Source: Bifidobacterium sp.
GTDB lineage: Bacteria > Actinomycetota > Actinomycetes > Actinomycetales > Bifidobacteriaceae
Length of the DNA: 15,474 bases
Direction: 5' to 3'
Assembly: GCA_022739095.1 (NCBI GenBank)
Contig: JAIJEI010000027.1
Span: forward strand, 1 to 15,474
Shown in pieces: positions 12,214-15,474 of the stretch. The position numbers were made by a program, and so were the translations under genes. Position 1 is the first letter of the stretch; each line of letters opens with the position of its first letter. Under the pieces are notes generated by a model. That model saw only the letters and a list, made by a program, of their open reading frames with translations, did no database searches and was not told the DNA's origin.

Positions 12214-14652
12214 ATGACCGTTGCACCCCATTCCTTCGACGCCGACGAGTTCCACGCTTCCGCCGGGCCCCACGATTCCGCCGAACCTGCCATCCCCGCC
12301 GCTGTACTCAAGGACATCCGTTTCAGCTATGACCGCGGCGCCTCATGGGCTTTGGATGGCGTCTCGCTGACGGTCCAGGCCGGCGAGCGCCTGTGCTTGG
12401 TCGGTCCGAATGGATCGGGCAAGTCCACGTTGGCCCGTCTGATTGCGGGATTGACCGCACCGGACGGTGGTGAAGTGACGCTGCTGGGGCAACGTGTGTA
12501 CGCAGCCGGCCCGAATGCCGATGCCTATCGTGCTGCCCGCCGCGGCATCGGTATGGTGTTCCAGAATCCCGAGGATCAGCTGGTCACCACCGTGTTGGAG
12601 GATGACGTGGCCTTTGGCCCGGAGAATCTCGGGCTGGAGCGCGAGCTCATCGACGAGCGTATCGTTGATTCATTGCAGGCCGTGGGGTTGGCGAACTTAC
12701 GCCAGTCCGACCCGACCCGTATGAGCGGCGGGCAACAGCAACGCGCCGCCATCGCCGGCATGCTGGCCATGAACCCGTCAATGCTGGTATTGGATGAGCC
12801 GACCGCCATGCTGGACGAATCCGCACGCGCCGAAGTTATACGCATTTTGGATGATTTGCAGGCACGCGGCACCACTATTGTGCATGTCACGCATCATCCG
12901 GATGAGACCGCTCATGCCGATCGCATCGTGCACATGGAGGCCGGACGAATCGTTGGTATCGATGTGGCCGTCGATGGTTGGCGCTCTCTGGCGAGGGCTG
13001 TCTCCCACAGCGAGACTGGAGGTGGTCTTGGAGCAGGAACCACCCCCAGTCGTCCTACGAACGACAGCCCCCGCCAGCGGGGGCACGGAGACGGCTCCGA
13101 ACTGCCGCTGCTCTCCGATGGCATCGGTGATATGACGAACCCCATCATTCGCGTCTCGCATCTGACCTATCGCTATCCTTCGGCCAAACGGGCGGTTATC
13201 GATGACCTGTCGTTCACCATCGCGCGCGGTGAAACCGTGGCGCTGATGGGCGTGAATGGTTCGGGCAAGTCGACGCTGGTGCGCATGTTGTGCGCACTGG
13301 CCACGCCGACCGCCGGCAGCATCGAGGTGGCCGGTGTTCCGGTGGCCTCGACTGGCAAGCGCGGTCGCAACGCGCGTCCGAAGTCGGCGAATCGCAAGCA
13401 ATTGGCGCAATTGCGCCGGCATGTGGGTTACGTGATGCAGCATCCGGAGCACCAGTTGTTCGCTGACACGGTAGCCGAAGATGTGGCGTACGGCCCACGC
13501 AACCAAGGACTTGCCGAGACCGAGGTAGCCGACCGCATGCGCGAATCACTGGAACTGCTGCATATCGGGCATCTTGCCGACCGCTCCCCCTTCGACCTGT
13601 CCGGCGGGCAACAACGATTGGCGGCCATTGCCGGCGTGCTGGCCTGCAATCCTGACGTGCTCATCATGGACGAGCCGACCGCGAGTCTGGACGCCCAAGC
13701 CAAGGAACGCATCCATGAGCTGTTGCGCACGCTCAAATCGCGTGGCGTGACCGTGCTCATCATCACCCATGACCGGGAGGAGGCCGAGCAAATCGCCGAT
13801 CGCGTGGTCCGTATGCCGATTGTCGCCCCTGCATCCGGTGGTCCCGTCACTGCCACCGTCACCGCCACCGAGCCGGCCGTATCCTCCAACGGCCCTGCGC
13901 ACTCAGTGATACACCGACTTGACCCGCGCGTGAAGATGGTGGGTTTCCTGGCCGCCATGTTCACGATGTTCGCGGTGAACACGCCAACCCAGCTCGCGCT
14001 GGGCATCGCCATCACCCTAGCCGTTATCGCGGCGGCACGCCTGAACCCGTTACGGGTGCTTGAATCCATTCATCCGATTCTGGTCCTGCTGGTGCTGATG
14101 GGCGTGGTCAATCTGTTTGTGGTACGCACCGGCACGCCGGTGGTGGCGCTTGGCCCGCTAAGCATCACCGATCAGGGCGTGACCATAGCCGTGCTGTACG
14201 CCTGCCGTTTCGCATTGGTAATCATTCTGGGCGCGGTGTTCCTCACCACCACCACGCCCACCGCCATGACCGACGCCTTCGCCACCTTAATCAGCCCGCT
14301 GAATCACCTTGGTATCCATGCCCAGGAAATCGCGCTGGTCATGAGCCTGGCATTGCGATTCATCCCGACCCTGACCGACGAAACCCGCGCCATCGTCGAC
14401 GCCCAATCCGCGCGTGGCGGCTCCATCGAAACCGGTTCGCTGGCCCAGCGCATCAAGGCGATGAGCGCGATTATCGTGCCGATTTTCGCCGGCACGTTGC
14501 GTCACGCGGACAACCTGAGCCTCGCACTTGACGCCCGCTGCTACGAGGAGGGCATCCGCCGCACCCATTGGCGTGCCCTGACCAGCGCTGCGCGAGATCT
14601 CGTATTCGCCGCTGCCGTCATCGTCTACATCGCGGCCATCATCGCGCTGTAG
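12214..14652 (+). CDS. Fused ECF module: two ATPases plus EcfT in one protein
   Basis: The 812-residue polypeptide should energise vitamin uptake with S-components such as RibU. ATPase 1: Walker A GPNGSGKST (64-72), Q-loop FQNPEDQ (116-122), signature MSGGQQQR (170-177), Walker B LVLDEP (192-197), switch THH near 226. ATPase 2: GVNGSGKST (346-354), MQHPEHQ (408-414), LSGGQQR (462-468), LIMDEP (483-488), ITHD (517-520). Residues about 565-812 are an EcfT-like membrane domain with helices near 575-608, 620-637, 655-677 and 790-812 and the coupling motif ARG (733-735); the second such motif reads ARC (774-776). EcfA, EcfA' and EcfT are usually separate proteins. Residues about 263-292, joining the two ATPases, are encoded by a palindromic repeat, and M307 could be the start of an ancestral separate gene. 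The ATG at 12214 has only a weak GGA upstream. Confidence 0.93.
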   Translation: MTVAPHSFDADEFHASAGPHDSAEPAIPAAVLKDIRFSYDRGASWALDGVSLTVQAGERLCLVGPNGSGKSTLARLIAGLTAPDGGEVTLLGQRVYAAGPNADAYRAARRGIGMVFQNPEDQLVTTVLEDDVAFGPENLGLERELIDERIVDSLQAVGLANLRQSDPTRMSGGQQQRAAIAGMLAMNPSMLVLDEPTAMLDESARAEVIRILDDLQARGTTIVHVTHHPDETAHADRIVHMEAGRIVGIDVAVDGWRSLARAVSHSETGGGLGAGTTPSRPTNDSPRQRGHGDGSELPLLSDGIGDMTNPIIRVSHLTYRYPSAKRAVIDDLSFTIARGETVALMGVNGSGKSTLVRMLCALATPTAGSIEVAGVPVASTGKRGRNARPKSANRKQLAQLRRHVGYVMQHPEHQLFADTVAEDVAYGPRNQGLAETEVADRMRESLELLHIGHLADRSPFDLSGGQQRLAAIAGVLACNPDVLIMDEPTASLDAQAKERIHELLRTLKSRGVTVLIITHDREEAEQIADRVVRMPIVAPASGGPVTATVTATEPAVSSNGPAHSVIHRLDPRVKMVGFLAAMFTMFAVNTPTQLALGIAITLAVIAAARLNPLRVLESIHPILVLLVLMGVVNLFVVRTGTPVVALGPLSITDQGVTIAVLYACRFALVIILGAVFLTTTTPTAMTDAFATLISPLNHLGIHAQEIALVMSLALRFIPTLTDETRAIVDAQSARGGSIETGSLAQRIKAMSAIIVPIFAGTLRHADNLSLALDARCYEEGIRRTHWRALTSAARDLVFAAAVIVYIAAIIAL
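13014..13084 (+). repeat. Two-hairpin palindromic repeat inside the ECF fusion gene (copy D)
   Basis: GACTGGAGGTGGT (13014..13026) is inverted at 13039..13051 as ACCACCCCCAGTC with one mismatch. GTCGT/ACGAC follows (13049..13053 with 13061..13065), then GCCCCCGC (13067..13074) with GCGGGGGC (13077..13084). This is the same arm-core-hairpin order as the intergenic copy at 10084..10165. It is translated as a Gly/Thr/Pro/Arg-rich linker. Confidence 0.75.
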
Positions 14653-14723
14653 GGCGGCAAACAGCGCAGACAGCACCGGTTGCTATGCTGGTGTGGTTAT
14701 ACGAAAGATGTAAGGAAATTCCC
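14653..14723 (+). promoter_or_regulatory. Short intergenic region with candidate promoter for the YhbY-like gene
   Basis: TATGCT (14682..14687) and TATACG (14699..14704) are possible -10 hexamers, without a clear -35. AAGGAA at 14712..14717, about six bases before the ATG at 14724, is the RBS. Confidence 0.3.
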
Positions 14724-15029
14724 ATGGCATTGACCAAGAAGCAAATCAAGCAGCTGCGCGCGATGGCGAACTCGCTGAAGCCCCTGTTCTATGTGGGCAA
14801 GAACGATTTGACCGAGTCGGCCGTCAATCAGGCCGATGAGACCATTGAAAAGCACGAGCTCATCAAGTGCGCCGTGCAGGACGGTTCTGGCCTGACCGCC
14901 AAGGAGGCCGCCGCCGAGCTTGCCGAACAGCTGAACGCCGAAGTGGTGCAGTCCATCGGCAATCGTTTCGTGCTGTTCCGCCGCTCCCGGCGCGACGATG
15001 TGGAGCATATCCGCTTGGTGCGCGAGTAG
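14724..15029 (+). CDS. YhbY/CRS1 (CRM-domain) RNA-binding protein
   Basis: This 101-residue cytoplasmic protein is the usual size for a single CRM domain. It opens with LTKKQIKQLRAMANSLKP and continues with FYVGKNDLTESAV, the family's glycine-containing RNA-binding loop. A helix (IEKHELIKCAVQ) and the C-terminal strand IGNRFVLFRRSR follow. YhbY-type proteins associate with pre-50S ribosomal particles in other bacteria, so a ribosome-assembly role is inferred by family. The frame is open from 14568, but the ATG at 14724 has a good RBS and matches the family start. It ends before a long hairpin shared with the convergent gene. Confidence 0.92.
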   Translation: MALTKKQIKQLRAMANSLKPLFYVGKNDLTESAVNQADETIEKHELIKCAVQDGSGLTAKEAAAELAEQLNAEVVQSIGNRFVLFRRSRRDDVEHIRLVRE

Positions 15030-15057
15030 TGTTCGCTCTGCTCGATTCCGTAGCTCG

Positions 15058-15110
15058 ATATGAGTAATGGCGGTTGGAACCAATCCGATTCCAACCGCCA
15101 TTACTCATAT
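15058..15110. terminator. Perfect 22-bp inverted repeat between convergent genes, probable bidirectional terminator
   Basis: The arms 15058..15079 and 15089..15110 (beginning ATATGAGTAATGG and ending CCATTACTCATAT) are perfectly complementary around a nine-base loop. The pairing may extend by two more pairs past a bulge. It sits 28 bp past the YhbY-like stop and 17 bp past the stop of the opposing gene. A canonical T tract is missing on both sides, so factor-assisted termination or RNA-end protection is also possible. Confidence 0.75.
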
Positions 15111-15127
15111 TCGCCCAGCGAGCACCG

Positions 15128-15474
15128 TCACCGATCCAAGATGGACCCGACGATTCCCGCAACAATGGTCAGAACCAAGGACCCCAGTACCGACCACCAG
15201 AAACCGTGTACGAAGACGCCCACGCCGAACAGACTGACCGCCAGCCAGCTAGCGAGTCGCATGAACAGCCAATTGATAATCAAGGTGACCAGCCCGAGAG
15301 ACAGAATCGCAAACGGCAGTGCGATCAGATGCACAATCGGCTTGATTGACGCATTAATCAGCGCCATGAACAAAGCGAACGCGGCGATGCCGAGAATCGG
15401 AGGCTCCCCCACCGGGGTCATGCCGGGAGTCACCGCGACCATGACGGCGGCGGCGATAGTCATAATCAACCAGC
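15128..15474 (-). CDS. YvlD/phage-holin-4-family small membrane protein, 5' end cut by window
   Basis: About 115 residues are visible and the frame stays open to the window edge, so the N-terminus is missing. Four hydrophobic helices are seen: an initial one (IMTIAAAVMVAV), then GIAAFALFMALINASIKPIV, LIALPFAILSLGLVTLIINW, and a last one ending LGSLVLTIVAGIVGSILDR. The NASIKPIVxLIxLPFxILSLGL pattern with NW after it is typical of the Phage_holin_4_2 (YvlD) family, which in most bacteria is a chromosomal inner-membrane protein of unknown role rather than a true phage holin. It is convergent with the YhbY-like gene and there are no phage genes nearby. TTG and ATG codons near 15469 and 15463 are probably internal. 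Confidence 0.88.
   Translation of the reverse strand, partial: WLIMTIAAAVMVAVTPGMTPVGEPPILGIAAFALFMALINASIKPIVHLIALPFAILSLGLVTLIINWLFMRLASWLAVSLFGVGVFVHGFWWSVLGSLVLTIVAGIVGSILDR

Noticed and set aside
15128..15474. Evidence of a prophage from a phage-holin-family protein
   Set aside because: YvlD-type members are common chromosomal membrane proteins and no other phage gene is in the window.

Overview
The window is high-GC, densely packed actinobacterial DNA. A polyphosphate glucokinase, an FMN-riboswitch-controlled riboflavin importer, a fused ECF transport module and a family of CTCCCCTC/CAGTCGGC palindromic repeats together suggest a Bifidobacterium, probably of the longum/breve type. That assignment is inferred from content, because no rRNA or marker gene is present. 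I see no phage, plasmid, transposase, CRISPR array or tRNA.

Layout. The left end is a minus-strand pair: the first codons of an unidentified gene (65..1) preceded by a 1207-residue protein with C-terminal TPR helices (3753..130). Divergent from it, on the plus strand, is a 765-residue polytopic membrane protein with a GT-C-like look (3815..6112), followed by a small exported or membrane-anchored protein (6247..6726). The 3' part of that small gene runs into a convergent minus-strand pair: a PLP aminotransferase (8652..7375) and an ABC ATPase with a degenerate signature motif (7327..6539). A 383-bp non-coding stretch upstream of the aminotransferase holds a symmetric array of four TCATTAGGTCA sites and the intrinsic terminator of ppgK. 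The minus-strand ppgK (9803..9036) and a family 2 glycosyltransferase (11190..10177) come next. They are separated by 373 bp holding a possible 10-codon leaderless ORF and a two-hairpin palindromic repeat.

The right third is a vitamin-uptake locus: FMN riboswitch (11289..11432), riboflavin S-component RibU (11442..12095), a strong intrinsic terminator, then one 812-residue polypeptide carrying both ECF ATPases and the EcfT transmembrane subunit (12214..14652). RibU should supply substrate specificity and the fused protein the energising module, which may also serve S-components encoded elsewhere. A YhbY-type RNA-binding protein (14724..15029) follows, and convergent to it is a YvlD/phage-holin-4-like membrane protein cut by the window end.

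Most notable observations: (1) related palindromic repeats at four places, two of them read through in frame inside coding genes, where they form an extra loop in the aminotransferase and the linker between the two ATPase domains of the ECF fusion; (2) the four-site inverted array upstream of the aminotransferase; (3) three candidate leaderless starts, each with a -10-like hexamer 6-7 nt before the start codon; (4) an ABC ATPase that lacks a recognisable LSGGQ. None of the genes looks like a defence or otherwise wholly new system.
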